Below, piece after piece: positions 12,075-24,462 of a stretch of DNA of 64,000 nucleotides. The notes under the pieces were generated by a model, which was given only the letters and a program-made list of their open reading frames with translations, did no database searches and was not told the DNA's origin. The DNA lies in NCBI GenBank assembly GCA_017893485.1, contig CM030367.1:140571089-140635088 (forward strand), written 5' to 3'. Position 1 is the stretch's first letter, and every line of letters starts with the position of its first letter. Origin of the DNA: Hemerocallis citrina. Lineage: Eukaryota > Streptophyta > Magnoliopsida > Asparagales > Asphodelaceae. The position numbers were made by a program, and so were the translations under genes.

Positions 12075-13252
12075 ATGAGGATTTGGTCTGAAAGGTTCAC
12101 CTTTATTGGGGACGTGCTCTTTAAGTGCTCTTACACCAAGGCTGACGGGAGACCTTATCTCCGCTGTCTGAAACCAGATGAAGCTAAGTATGCCCTGGAG
12201 GAGTTACATGAAGGAGTTGGGAGTTGTCACATGGGCAGCAGGTCGCTGGCACGAAAAGTGCTCATTCACGGCTACTACTGGCCCACTATATTGCAAGATG
12301 CCTATGACCTGGTAAAAAGGTGCAGCCCCTGCCAAAGGTTCTCTCCATCAGGCGCTCGCCCCAAGCCAAACTAAAATCACTCGCCAGCCCTACCCCCTTT
12401 GCCATGTGGGGGATGGACCTGGTTGGTCCCTTTCCTAAGGCTACGGGCTAAAGGCGATTCCTCATAATGACCGTCGACTACTTCACCAAATTGGTCGAGG
12501 TAGAACCCCTAGCCACGATCACAGAATTTCGAGCCCAACAATTCTTCTGGAAACACATCATTTGTCTGTTCGAAATCCCTCGTGTGCTAGTCACCGATAA
12601 CGGAACCCAGTTTGCCGGCAAATTTTTTTGGAAGTTTTGTGAACACCTTGGAATTCAGCAACGCTTCTCGTCAATCTCCTACCCCCAGTCGAACGGCCAA
12701 GCAGAAAACTCCAAATGGCAGATTCTTGACGGCCTCAAAAAATAGTTGGACGAATCCCCTAAGGGTCTTTGGGTAGAGGAGTTATCGAGCGTCCTTTGGT
12801 CATACCATACTACCAAGTGGATCTCGACCGTTCCCATTCAACCTGGCATACGGGATCGAGGCGGTGATCCCTCCAAAAGTCGGTCTCCCATCACCAAGGT
12901 ACATGGGCTTCGACGAGGAATCAAACTCAAGTGACCTTATGGCGAACCTGGACCTCATTGACGAAGTCTGAGAAAGATCCACCATTCGTTGGGCCATCTA
13001 TCAGCAGCGAGTTGAGAGGCTATACAACAAGAAAGTCCGTCCGACTAACATCAAGGAAGGCGACTGCGTTCTCAGAAAGCTCGCAATTTCCCAGCCCACA
13101 GCCAGAGGCAAGCTAGCCCCCAATTGGGAAGGCCCGTATAAGGTCTCCCAAGTGGTACATCCCGATACATACCGACTCAAAGACCTAGGGGACAGGGTGG
13201 TTAAGAGGCCCTGGAACACGGAGCACCTCGTCAAGTTTCAAGAGGGAAAATA
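12075..13252 (+). pseudogene. int: Integrase of element A (broken)
   Basis: The HHCC zinc domain (GVGSCHMGSRSLARK..YYWP, CSPCQRF) is at 12190-12345. The catalytic core follows in another frame with all three acidic residues visible: TVDYFTKL, VTDNGTQF, NGQAEN. A TAG at about 12743-12745 interrupts LDGLKK*LDESPKG. The C-terminal GPY/F-type module (LAPNWEGPYKV) is near 13110-13150, and a stop follows FQEGK at about 13250. At least two frameshifts. Confidence 0.85.
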
Positions 13253-13344
13253 AGGAAGAGCCTACCATTGTAATGCGCGATACGTGCCAATTCCACTGTA
13301 AACAAACATGAAATAAAGGCAGAAAATTTTGTTGAACAAGTAAA

Positions 13345-14000
13345 GTCAGTGGATTCTTCAATCCCTCACGTCCTCGCCGCTCGTCTTGGACTTCAACCAC
13401 CCCCGAGGGATTTCTCAATACCTCACGTCCCCGCCCCTCAGCTTGGACTTCGACCACCCACGAGGAATTTCTCAATACCTCACGTCCTCATTGCTCAGCT
13501 TGGACTTCGACCACCCATGAGGGATTTCTCAATACCTCACATCCGCACATCTTGGCCTGGACTTCGACCACCCATGAGGGATTTCTCAATACCTCACATC
13601 CGCGCATCTTGGCTTGGACTTTGACCACCCACGAGGAATTTCTCAATCCCTCACGTCCTCGCCCATCGGCTTGGACTTCGACCACCTACGAGGGTCCCTC
13701 ACGTCCTCGTCGCTCGGCTTGAATTTCGATCACCTATAAGGGATTCTTCAATCCCTCAAGTCCTAGCCCTTCGGCTCAGACTTCGGCTACCAACGTCTTC
13801 GCCCCTCGGCATGGACTTCGACCACCTATGAGGGATTCTTCAATCCCTCAAGTTCTAGCCCCTCGGATCGGACTTTGGCTACCAACGTCCTCACCCTTCG
13901 ACATGGACTTCGATCACCTATAAGGGATTGTTTAATCCCACGAGTCCTAGCCCCTCACGTCGGACTTTGGCTACCAACGTCCTCGCCCCTCGGCATGGAC
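13345..14000 (+). repeat. ~60-bp tandem repeats after pol of element A
   Basis: About ten degenerate copies of a unit with TCAATCCCTCACGTCCTCG, then CTTGGACTTCGACCACC and ACGAGGGATT. GC-rich, open in several frames by repetition only. Tandem repeats between pol and the 3' LTR are common in Tat elements. Confidence 0.85.
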
Positions 14001-14039
14001 ATTAACTCACCAGTTACCCAAAATTTCAGTTTGATTTGC

Positions 14040-14540
14040 GATCATCTCCCATAGCGAGGACCTTCGAGCCCCGCACACCGAGCCGACCCCCCTTTCACCC
14101 GCTGATAGAAAGGGGTAGATCAGCCTCTATCACCACTACCTCTAACTATCAGCGGGTGGTAGGAGAGCCACCGGCCATGGGGATCCCCGGTCAAGATCTG
14201 TACTTTTGACACCGGTCGTCAGCACGTGTCTCGAGCCCCGCTCTCCGAGTCGACCCCCCTTTCACCCGCTGATAGCCAGGGGTAAGGAAAACTTCATCGC
14301 TGCTACCCCTAATTGTTAGAGGGTGGTAGGAGAGCTACTGGTCACAAGAGCCCTCGAACAAGATTTTTATTTTTGACACTTGCCTTCGGCAAGTGCCTCG
14401 AGCCTCGCACTCTGAGTCGACCCCCTTTTCACCCACTGGCAACTAGGGATAAAATGACATTCATCACCGTTACCCCTAATTGTCAAAGGGCGATAGGGGA
14501 GCCACTAGTAATGATAGCTCACAGTAAAGTGATGAATGAA
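14040..14540 (+). repeat. ~160-bp tandem repeats, three copies
   Basis: Three units, each with CGAGTCGACCCCCCTTTCAC (or near), a CACCCGCTGATAG arm and the matching inverted CTATCAGCGGGTGG arm, then GGAGAGCCACTGG. Each unit can form a hairpin around the CGCTGATAG/CTATCAGCG pairs. Confidence 0.75.
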
Positions 14541-14883
14541 ATGAGGGGGGGGGGGTAAGGATTATATAGCCACAAAGATGAGCATTTATGGCATGGGAAG
14601 TTGAAACATCTATTAAACGCATTTATTGCATTGGAAGACGAAACATCCTTTATTACCAATCATTCGGGATACCTCAGTCTCCTTGATGTTCCACAAGTCC
14701 TCACACCTCGACCCGCACTCTCCCCTTGGCCCGGACAACGAAGAATCATTCTTGGGGTTTGGATGGATGCGCACAACAAAAGAACCCCCAAAAGGCCAAT
14801 ACAATCATATTCTTTTATTATTATTTCAACCAAAGAAAGTGTATCATTACAAGGAGAGACCTTATTATATCATTTACAATCAC

Positions 14884-15397
14884 CATAGGGCTCTTGTATC
14901 GGAGCCGCATGGTTAATACAGACCAGCTCAAGGCTAGCCGAGCGAGTTGGGTCCTCCGCAGGATCGCTCGGGGCCGCCAAAGTAGACACACCCGTGAGCA
15001 AGCTCTGTGCATCACAGGGCCTCGCTGGCCCAATTCTCGGGGTCGACAACGAAGCTCCAGCGGAAGGGCAAGCGCTTCCAAAAGAAACGGATCGGGACCC
15101 TGACATCCTGAGCATTATCTTGTACCGCTGTACCTCTAACTCCTTCTCCACAATAATGTCACGAAGAAAGGAATCAGACGACAATTGTCGAGCGGAAGTG
15201 CTGGCAATCTAAAATACAACCTTTGCACTTCCTACGTCACAGTCGTCTATCAGCTTCTCAAAATGCGCCAGCTCTAAGCTAAGTCCCTTTGACTTATCCA
15301 TAAAGTATTGGAGAGCTGTCTCTCGATCACAAGCCTCTTTGCGGCACCGGGCCAGAGCGGACTTTAAGGCTAAGACCTTACCCTTAAGCCGTGCCAT
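14884..15397 (-). pseudogene. Second antisense ORF (aORF2) of element A
   Basis: On the minus strand, MARLKGKVLALKSALARCRK starts at 15397. After a stop the same frame resumes with SSDSFLRDIIVEKELEVQRY and ends before 14870. It is homologous to the open 178-codon minus-strand ORF at 40131-40667 of element B (LRSKVEALEATLVRYRK, LRDVIVEKEMEIHRY). The heptad-like spacing suggests a coiled coil. Function unknown. Confidence 0.65.
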
Positions 15398-16271
15398 CCC
15401 AGCACGACCGAGGTCTACTCCCGAGGTCGCATCTATCAGGCAGAGGCAAACAGAGAAATATCATTCTGAGCCATATATACTTGACTAAAATTTTAGAAAA
15501 TCTCACATGACTGATCACGCCCAAAATTCAAGTCAAAAGGTTCGGCCAAAAACTCTTTCATTACTCAAAAATGTGTTTACAAAGATGCGGTGGCCAGTTC
15601 GCATTAGGTGACTACAAATTATGAACAGAAAAAAGGAGGAAAAGATATAACAAATGCGACTGCTGGCCAACCTCTTCTTCGGCAGTCGGCTCAGCGTTGG
15701 GGTCGGCCGCCACAATGTCGTCATCACCACCACCCTCGGGAGTCAGCGGGTGTTCGGGTAGTTCCATGTCATAATGAAACTGACTAAGATCCAACTCCTG
15801 GTGGTAGTGCTTAATGTGCCAGATTTCCAGCATAGACCTCATCCTGGGTCGTGATGAGTTTTTTGATGCCGGCCTACTTAACCATCATTATTGGTTTGTC
15901 GGCCTCCTTCCTCAGCTCGCCCTCCCTTCTCATGCTGGCATCGGTCTGGTTAGCCAGATCGGCCTGAAGGACCTGGTTGCGGGCCTCGAGCGCCATATGC
16001 GCTATCTTGAGGTCCTTCATCTCATGCTCATAGTGCTAAGCGTTCCTCACCTCCTTCCTCAGCTACTGATGGAGCAGCTTCATCAGCTGAGCGCCCTCTA
16101 TGCATGCCTGTAGCCGAGGAAATCAAACTTGGAAAAAATATATAAAGAAAAGAAACTACAAAAGGGATGAAACGAAGGTTACCTACACGCTCGCCATAGC
16201 CCACTTGAAGTAGCTGGAATTGATGGTGTCGCAATTCCAGGCCTTCTGGTCCTGAGGTGGGGTGAGCTTCT

Positions 16272-16689
16272 TGTAACACCCCGTGCTTAAGAGGTGTATA
16301 TATATAATATTAGATGGAAATATATAATATATATAGTAATGTGAGAAGTTGGTTGGCCTATGGAGATTTCTATGCGCTATGGATTAATTGAATTAATGAA
16401 GGATCTTATAGGAAAATGTGTGGCATTAAATGAAGAAAATGAAAGAAAGAGAAGGAGGTGGGTGTTTTGTGCTGTGCTTGGGCGTGGGTGGATTAGTCCC
16501 ACATCGGACGAGGAGGAGGAGAGAGAGTGAGTGAATAAATATAATTTATCATGATCAAAGGGAACCTAAATGGCTATAGCCTCTTTTGTGAAGCACACAT
16601 GTAGTGGATAGTTGTTAGGATTTTTTTTGTTCGCATATTGCTCGCAAGTGTAGCCGCGTGTGCAGCTAAGCATGGTTCAGGGTGTTACA
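16272..16689 (+). repeat. TRIM-like LTR copy 1
   Basis: 418 bp, TGTAACACCCC to GTGTTACA, followed directly by the primer site at 16690-16705 (ATGGTATCAGAGCC). Confidence 0.8.
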
Positions 16690-16814
16690 AATGGTATCAG
16701 AGCCAACTTTTGATACCGAGTGTGTGCAAGATGTACGCCTGAGATGGAACTAGCAGATGTACACTAGTGGGTAATCAGAGTCCCGGGTAGGGCTGTACAA
16801 CTAGCAGAATTAGG

Positions 16815-17196
16815 GTATATAATAAGATGAGAAAGTGGTAGTTGGCCTAGAGAGGAGTCTATGGGCTATGGATTAATTGGATTGATTAAGGAGCCTATAG
16901 AAGGGTCTATGGGGCTTAGGAAAATAAATGTGTGAAATTAAATGAAGAAAATGAAAGAAAGAGAAGGAGGTGGGTGTGCTGTGCTGTGACTGGGCGTGGG
17001 TGGATTAGTCCCACATCGGAGGAAGAGGAGAGAGTGAGAGTGAATAAATATAGTTGCTAATGATCAAGAGGTATCTAAATGGCTATAACCCCATTTGTGA
17101 AGCACGCATGTGGTGGAAAGTTGTTAGGATTTTATGTGTTCGCGTATTGCGCGCACTTGTAGCCACTGTGTAGCTGAGCGGGCTCGGGACGTTATA
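16815..17196 (+). repeat. TRIM-like LTR copy 2 (5' end missing)
   Basis: Starts inside the LTR, just after the (TA)n position, and ends GACGTTATA. The internal region before it is cut short, so a deletion joined the internal part to mid-LTR. Confidence 0.7.
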
Positions 17197-17199
17197 AAG

Positions 17200-17219
17200 C
17201 GTAATACCCCGTGCTTAAG

Positions 17220-17285
<66 letters not shown>

Positions 17286-17652
17286 GTGAGAAGTGGTTGG
17301 TTGTCCTATAGGAGATTTTATGGGTTATGGATTAATTTGATTAATGAAGGGACCTATAGAGTGAGTATGAGGCTTATGACATAATGGGGCATTAAATGAA
17401 GAAAATGAAAGAAAGAGAAGGAGGTGGGTGTGCTGTGCTGTGCTTGAGTGTGGGTGGATTAGTCCCACATTGGAGGAAGAGGAGAGAGAGTGAGTGAATA
17501 AATATAGCTGCTCATGATCAAAGGGTACTTAAATGGCTATAGTCCGTTTCGTGAAGCACGACTATGGTGGGTAGTTTTTAGGATTTTATTTATTCATGTA
17601 TTGTACGCACCTGTAGCCACGTGCGCAGCTGAGCGGGGCTCGGGGTGTTACA
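17200..17652 (+). repeat. TRIM-like LTR copy 3
   Basis: Starts with a mutated tip (CGTAATACCCC), holds a 60-bp (TA)n tract, ends GGTGTTACA, and is followed by a mutated primer site (AATTATATTAGAGCC). Internal part 17653-17865, polypurine tract at about 17853-17865. Confidence 0.75.
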
Positions 17653-17884
17653 AATTATATTAGAGCCGACTTTCAACACCGAGTGTGTGCAAGATGTACG
17701 CCTGAGATGAAACTAGCAGATGTACACTGGTGGGTAAATAGAGTCCCGGGTAGGACTGTACAGCTAGCGAAATCAGGGTAGTCCTCTCCACATTGGCTAG
17801 AAAGGGATCCAGTATCAGGTTGCAAGTTCCGGGCTCAGCGAGAACGCTGAGTTCTTAAGGGGGTGTGTAACACCCTGTGCTTAA

Positions 17885-19121
17885 CAGGGGTGTATTGGAT
17901 TGAGATTTCAAAAGATTTTAAAAGAATTGAGAATCCCAGTATTTAAGGAATTTATGGAGAATTCACCTAAAACTTTGACTGGATTTATAAGGATTTTAAA
18001 ATAGTTTGATGGAATTCTTATTATGAATTTAATGAAATTCGAAGGAATTCGATGACAATAGACTTTATAATTAGTTCATTTCCTACACAAGATTGTCATT
18101 CTCATAAGAGTAGTACGAATAAATATCAAGGCACCTTGAAAGTCATAAAAATGTCATTCTCATAAGATTTTTCTGAAGTACTAGGACACCCACATAAACA
18201 AAAGTAACAGCAAAAAAGAAAGAGCCCTACATGAGAGAGCTGTTGATGAGTCCATCAACTCAATACTCACTGTTTTAATATTCTGAAATAGCATAAAATA
18301 ATAATAACTAATAATACCCGGTAACCAAAGTCATGGAGCAAAAGATCTATAAGGAGCACCAACTCTCCCGTTAGGCATCATAACTCTACCACATCTCCTC
18401 ATCAACTCAATACTCGATGTTTCTGTACCATATGTCTTCTAGTTAATAGTTTCACTATATAGGCCATATCATATAAACCATGGAACGTTATCCACTTTGT
18501 CCTATACCTGCAACGAGAAACCAATTTATGCCATAGCAATCTTGAGAATATTTTTGAATCAACTCCGTCGCATTGATTTTGATTGAAATTGATTCCATTA
18601 TCTTTCAGGAGGCGGATGGAGGCCTCTGCGTGGGGATCGGTGGTTGGGTTGAATTAGGGTTTGTGTTGAATTAGGCCTCTGCGTGGGGATCGGAGGTCGG
18701 GAGGTAGAAGAGAGGAGGAAGAAGACGATGGCGAGAGAAGGGGATTAGGGTTTGGGTTTATTTGGGGATAATTTGGGGCATATGTACAAGAAACAAAACC
18801 ATACTCACCAATGGCTTGAAAGTTTCTACAGAGAAGGTGAGAATTGCAAAGGCCTTTGGTATTTATACCTCAGACCCTAGATTCCATCTAAATCCTCCAA
18901 ATTCTCAATTCTACCAAAATCAATAACTTTTTGAATACACTGAGAATTTAATGGGGTCATTTAAAATCTCAATTGAATACACCAAGAATTGAATAGAATC
19001 ACTTAAAGTCTTAATTGAATACACTGTGACTTTTATAAACTCCTTTAAAATCCTAATAGAATACACTAGGATTTTCACATTCTTTTAAATTCTTTTCAAA
19101 TTCCAATCCAATACACCCCTG
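17885..19121. mobile_element. PIF/Harbinger-like element, non-autonomous
   Basis: The 1,237-bp insert has inverted ends CAGGGGTGTATTGGATTG and CAATCCAATACACCCCTG, flanked by a TAA duplication (17882-17884 and 19122-19124). It interrupts LTR copy 4 (start 17866) right after GTGCTTAA. Three-bp TAA duplications and GGGTGTATT-type ends are typical of the PIF/Harbinger superfamily. Near the right end several internal copies of the end motif (TTGAATACACTGAGAATT and similar) form a subterminal array. No transposase seen. A G-rich stretch at 18600-18760 may be captured DNA. Confidence 0.8.
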
Positions 19122-19125
19122 TAAG

Positions 19126-19181
<56 letters not shown>

Positions 19182-19344
19182 CCAGAGATGGAACTACCAG
19201 AAGTACACTAGTGGGTAACCACAGTCCCGGGTAGGGCTGTACAGCTAGCAAAATCAGGGTAGTTCTCTCCACATCAGCTAGAAAGGAATCCTGTATCATT
19301 GCAAGTCCCGGGCTCAACGAAAACGCTGAGTTCTTAAGGGGGTG

Positions 19345-19756
19345 AGTAACACCCTGTGCTTAAGAGGTGTGTATATATATATATAGTAATATGACAAGTG
19401 GTTGGTTGACCTATAGGAGTTCTATGGGTTATGGATTAATTGGATTAATGAAGGGGCCTATAGAGTGAGTATGGGGCTTATGACATAATGGGGCATTAAA
19501 TGAAGAAAATGAAAGAAAGTGAAGGAGGTGGGGGTGTTGTGCGGTGCTTGGGCGTGGGTGGATTAGTCCCACATCGAAGGAAGAGGAGAGAGAGTGAGTG
19601 AATAAATATAGTTGTTCATGATCAATGGGTACCTAAATGACTATAGCCCCTTTCGTGAAGCACGTCTATGGTAGGCAATTGTTAGGATTGTATTTGTTTG
19701 CATATTGTGTGCACGTGTAGCTACGTGCACAGCTGAGCGGGGCTCGGGGCGTTACA
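19345..19756 (+). repeat. TRIM-like LTR copy 5
   Basis: Starts GAGTAACACCCTG after a polypurine tract (TTCTTAAGGGGGTG), ends GGCGTTACA, and is followed by AATGGTATCAGAGCCG. Short (TA)n only. Confidence 0.75.
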
Positions 19757-19974
19757 AATGGTATCAGAGCCGCCTTTCGACATCGATTGTGTGCAAGATA
19801 TACGCCTGAGATGGAGCTAGTAGATATACATTGGTGGGTAACCAGAGTTTCGGGTAGGGTTGTATAGCTAGCAGAATTAGGGTAGTCCTCTCCACATCGG
19901 CTAGAAAGGGATCCTGTATCAGGTTGCAAGTCCCGAGCTTAACGGGGACGCTGAGTTCTTAGGGGGGGTGTGTG

Positions 19975-20017
19975 TGTAACACTCTGTGCTTAAGAGGTGT
20001 ATATATATCATATTATA

Positions 20018-20082
<65 letters not shown>

Positions 20083-20452
20083 TAATGTGAGAAGTGGTTG
20101 GTTGGCATATGAAGATTTCTATGGGCTATGGATTAATTGAATTAATGAAGGAGCCTATATAAGGGTCTATGGGGCTTAGAAAAATGTGTGGCATTAAATT
20201 AAGAAAATGAAAGAAGGAGAAGGAGGTGGGTGTGCTGTGCTGTGCTTGGGCGTGGGTGGATTAGTCCCACATTGGAGGAGGAGGAGAGAGAGTGAGTGAA
20301 TAAATATAGTTTCTCATGATCAAAGGGTACCTAAATAGCTATAGGCCCTTTGTGAAGCACGCCTGTGATGGGCAGTTGTAAGGATTTATTTGTTCGCGTA
20401 TTGCGCGCACCTGTAGCTGCATGTGTAGTTGAGCGGGGTCCGGGGCGTTACA
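19975..20452 (+). repeat. TRIM-like LTR copy 6
   Basis: 478 bp, TGTAACACTCTG to GGCGTTACA. It is the right end of the array and touches the CTTCT duplication. It contains a 50-bp (TA)n tract. Confidence 0.8.
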
Positions 20453-22025
20453 CTTCTCGACCACCTCGATGGTCAAGGGACCCTTCGACAAGGTGTCCCG
20501 GACCCTTACGACCCAGTCTGGGGCCCATGGTTGAAGCCCCGCATCGCCTATGATCTCCTCGACCGCTGGAGCGATGGGGAGGAGGCCATTTTTCACCACC
20601 TTAATAACCCTCAGGCTACTGGAGCTTGGGCCTGACTTGGAGGCCTTCTGCTTCTTCGGCGTTGGGTGAGAAGGTTCCTCCGAAACCCCCTCGGAGGGGA
20701 CCTTCCCCTGCTTCCCCTGCTCGGCCCGTTTGGCCTTCCTCTTCTTCATTAGCGTCTTCCTCGCAGTGCTCTCCGAGTCGTCCATATCTACAAAAAGAGA
20801 AGCTTATAAGATGAAGGAAAACACTTGAAGAAAAATTATACAAAAGACATACTAGAGTGGGGCTCAGTCCGATCCGAGCCGGATGCTTCTCCGTCACATT
20901 CGGCCAGCCAATGTTGTTACTCGAACATATCCGCTCAACGTTTGCTCACTCATCGGCCATCAAATCAGACTTGTGAGGGCCCTTAAGGTTGGGCTTATAA
21001 AAACTCCACGTCATGGGTATCACCCAGGGAATCAGGCTCTGAACGATAAAATAATTTTCCTTCCACCCTCTTACGGAGTCCGGATGCCCGTGTACAACCC
21101 TCCTCCCTCAGCGAGGTAAGATGTAGTAGATCCCTTCGTACTCACCAGACGAGCTAATACCCAAGATCGCTCGGAAGTATTTCAACCTCAGGGGAACACC
21201 CCTCTCTTCGCAAAGAAGCATGAAGCACACGAGCTGCTTCCAAGAATTGGGTCCGTATTGCATCAGACTCAACAACCCCCAGTGCAGAACCTCTAGAATA
21301 AACTGGTGGAGCAGCAGTCGCAAACCCGAGTTGAACGCATCCGTCGGAAACATACAGAAACAGGGGGCCAAGTTATCGGTGGGACGTAGCCCAGGGCTGG
21401 GGATCAATAGTTCGTAGTCCTGACCAATGAAGTAGTTGGCTCGGATAACCAGAAGGTCATCCGCGGTCAGTATAGTTGGCATTTTTTCCATAGAGATTTT
21501 CTGTCGACTAGGCGAGGAAGGTTGCACTCCATATCGGACCAACTCCTCCATATCGTCCACGTACATTCTAATGGAGCACGGTTGCACTGTGAAAGGGAGA
21601 TCGAGTCTTACTTCATGAGCCATCTTGTCCAGGCTGTCCGGTAGGATCCACTTCATTTTCCTCCGTCGGACACGATGACCCCTCAGGGGAGTGGGCGTCA
21701 CCAAAGGGGCCAGATGGTCGTCTTCTGAGGACGGGTTGTCCTCCACTTCCTTGTCCCCCTCGATAACTTCAACTCCCTCGCCATCGACCACTCCCCCAAT
21801 CAGCTCATCTTCCTCCACACCACCGACAACTTCGTCCTCGTAACCATCCTCCCTACCAATGCTCCCTTCTGAGTTGCTCTACTCCACTACGAAGGGCTTT
21901 TTACTGCGAAGCTGCGTGACCTCGTAGACCTTCTCCACTGTTTCCCATGACGTTGAGTTGGAGAGATGCGGGTCATCATCCCGACCTGATGTCGTGGTGG
22001 ACGAACCAGACTGAGCCATTGACAT

Positions 22026-22285
22026 AATGAAAAGAAACTAACCTATACGAATTGTTGGGAAGTTGTCGAAAAAGATTGCCGTCGGTGATTGAACTGCACT
22101 AGAAAGAAAACTTAGGAACTTGGAGAGAGAGAGCAAAAGGTGAAAAATGAGGAGAGGGGTGGGGGACATATAGTGAAACAAGTGACTCCTCGAAATCCTC
22201 AAACATGACGTCATCAGTACACGTGTCACTACATGAGTGGCACACATAAGGACCAATTTCTCCACAAGACCAACTTCTCCCCAAG
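22026..22285 (-). promoter_or_regulatory. Putative antisense promoter region of element A
   Basis: Upstream of aORF1 on the minus strand, CGAGGAGTCACTTG..CACTATATG..CCCCTCTCCTC aligns with the same region of element B (CGAGGAGTCGTTTC..CTCTATAAATG..CCCCTCTCCTC). The TATA-like motif is at about 22167-22172. Conservation between two diverged elements supports a promoter for the antisense gene. Confidence 0.5.
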
Positions 22286-22289
22286 TCCA

Positions 22290-23364
22290 AAACGATTGAG
22301 CCTCGGCGTGCACCTCGGGCACGTCAAACACAGAAGCAAGGCTTTTGCCAATCACCAACGCCATCTGGCTCGACGCTCGGCATGGATCTCGAGCTGGCAC
22401 CCAGCATTTTCACAAGATTGCATCAAAAGCAAGGCCATCTGGCTCGACGCTCGGCATGGCTCTCGAGTAGGCACCCATCATTTCCACATAATTGCCTCAA
22501 AAGCAAGGCCATCTGGCTCGGCGCTCAGCACAAACCTCGAGCATGGACACAAATTTCCACAAGATTGCCTCAAAAGTAAGGCCATCTGGCTCGATGCTCG
22601 ACATGGACCCTGAGCATGGATAGAAATTTCCATAAGATTGCCTCAAAAGCAATGCCACTAGGTTGGATGCTCGGCATCAACGTCGAGCATGGATACATAT
22701 TTTTATAAGATTGCCTCAAAAGCAAGGCCATCTGGCTCGAATCTTGGCATGGATCTCAAGCAGGCACCCAACATTTCCACAAAATGGCCTAAAAAGTAAG
22801 GCCATTTGGCTCGACGCTCGGAATGGATCTCGAGCAAGCTCCCAACATTTCCACAAAATTACCTCAAAAGTAAGGCCATCTGGCTCGACGCTCGGCATGG
22901 ATCTCGAGCAGGCACCCAGCATTTCCAGAAAAATGCCTCTATCGAGGTTCTCGGCACTGACCCCAAGCTCGGAGCTCAGCGTGAACCTCAAGCATGGATA
23001 CAACTTTTTATAAGATTACCTCGAAAGCAAGGCCACTTGGCTCGACGCTCGGCATGAATCTCGAGCATGGATACAACTTTCCATAAAATTGCCTCAAAAG
23101 CAAGGCCATCTGGCTCGATGCTCGGCATGGATCTCGAGCAGGCACCCAATATTTCCACAAAATTGCCTCAAAAGCAAGGCCATCTGACTTGACGCTCGGC
23201 ATAGATCTCGAGCAGGCACGGAACATTTCCAGAAAATTGCCTCTATCGAGGCGCTCGGCGCCGACCCCAAGCTCGTAGCTCGGCGTGAACCTCGAGCATG
23301 AATACAGCTATCTCAGAAAAATGCCTCTATCGAGGCACTCGGCACCGACCCCAAGCTTGGAGCT
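22290..23364 (+). repeat. ~75-85-bp tandem repeats near the 3' end of element A
   Basis: More than ten copies with AAGGCCATCTGGCTCGACGC, CTCGGCATGGATCTCGAGC and TTTCCACAAGATTGCCTC. The last copies change to a variant with GCCTCTATCGAGGCGCTCGG and CCGACCCCAAGCTCGGAGC, the same variant found inverted at 25270-26089. Confidence 0.9.
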
Positions 23365-23369
23365 CGGTG

Positions 23370-23387
23370 TGTAACATCCTGTGTTAA

Positions 23388-23458
<71 letters not shown>

Positions 23459-23754
23459 AGTTAATTAGAGGTGGCCTAAAGAGTTTCCTATGGGGGCTTT
23501 CTATATGATTTATGTGGCCGGTAGGGGCCTACAAGAGATCAGCGAGATGCTGTTGCTTGCTTGCAGCGTTAACCACGTGCTGACGTGGTAGGGGGTGGGG
23601 CCCCCGTGGTGGTGCCTGTTGCTGCTGTATGACTGCCAATGTGGGCCTGGGTTGTTTGAGGGTGCTGTGTGTGGCTGACGTCACACGCAGGGAGAGAGAG
23701 AGATAGAGACAAATGTGGGAATTGTTTATCCTATATTGGGAGTATTTGAGATTA

Positions 23755-23821
<67 letters not shown>

Positions 23822-24001
23822 TCCCCTTCGGTTGCACACTACTTTTGGTGAGCACTCCGTGAGCACTCCCGAACTAGAGACCCTATGAAAAATCCGAACC
23901 GCTCATATTGTTCTATATGCCTTAGATAGCCTAACAATAAAAAATCAAGTAATTTGAAGTTCATTTGCCAATATAGGATAAACAATTCCCACATTCGTCT
24001 C

Positions 24002-24083
<82 letters not shown>

Positions 24084-24462
24084 GTCTGGGATTAGAGGTC
24101 ACCAATCAGCTATAACACCTTTTATGAGGCAAGCCTGTGGTGGGCACTTGTTAGAAAAATCGTTGTTTCGGGTCGGGGTGTTACAAATGGTATCAGAGTC
24201 GACTTTCGATACCGAGTGTGGGTAAGAGTGGGTAAGATGTATGTCTGAGATGTAGTTAGTGGATGTATGCCTGAGATGGATCTAGTGGATGTACGAGTTC
24301 CAGGTAGGGCTGTACAACTAGCAGAATCAGGGTACAGCTAGCAGAATCAGGGTACTCCACTCCACATCCGCTAGAAAGAAAGATCCTGCGCTACATTGCA
24401 TATCTCAGCTTCAGCGAGGACACTAAATTCTTAAGGGGGGTGTGTGTAACATCCCATGTTAA

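Larger units (their letters stand above)
16272..20452 (+). mobile_element. Tandem array of a TRIM-like LTR element
   Basis: The array starts TGTAACACCCC and ends GCGTTACA, flanked by a 5-bp duplication CTTCT (16267-16271 and 20453-20457), so it entered aORF1 of element A as one insertion. Inside, LTR units of about 410-480 bp alternate with an internal part of about 200 bp. That part starts AATGGTATCAGAGCC (tRNA-iMet-type primer site) and ends TTCTTAAGGGGGTG (polypurine tract). Nothing coding is present. Six LTR copies or part-copies are visible, more than the two of one element, so unequal recombination probably expanded it. LTRs carry (TA)n tracts of different length and a conserved GATTAGTCCCACAT motif. 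Confidence 0.8.
15612..22025 (-). pseudogene. First antisense gene (aORF1) of element A, interrupted
   Basis: Minus-strand gene. Exon 1 is 22025-20853 (starts MSMAQSGSS); it holds the PF04195-type domain (LRPTDNLAPCFC, FNSGLRLLLHQFILEVLHW, NSWKQLVCFMLLCEERGVP) with stops at 21879-21881, after ILPR near 21108, and in the exon's last third. Exon 2 starts at 20787 after an intron (CTCTA|GTATGT...TTTGTAG|ATATGG), and a TRIM-like array at 16272-20452 splits it. The rest of exon 2 runs from 16271 to about 16187. A third, coiled-coil part lies at about 16100-15612. Both intron borders of exon 1/2 match element B exactly in position and motif. Related antisense ORFs are known from Tat/Retand elements; function unknown. 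Confidence 0.75.

Noticed and set aside
16690..16705. TGGTATCAGAGCC as a tRNA gene piece
   Set aside because: It is only the primer-binding motif complementary to a tRNA 3' end; no cloverleaf surrounds it. Same at 3165, 19757 and 24187.
20365..20635. Plus-strand frames at 20.4-20.8 kb
   Set aside because: They are the complement of exon 2 of the antisense gene of element A and cross its insertion border.
22290..23364. Regular direct repeats considered as a CRISPR-like array
   Set aside because: Repeats are adjacent and degenerate with no unique spacers, and the window is plant nuclear DNA. The same applies to the arrays at 13.3, 44.1, 53.3 and 58.4 kb.
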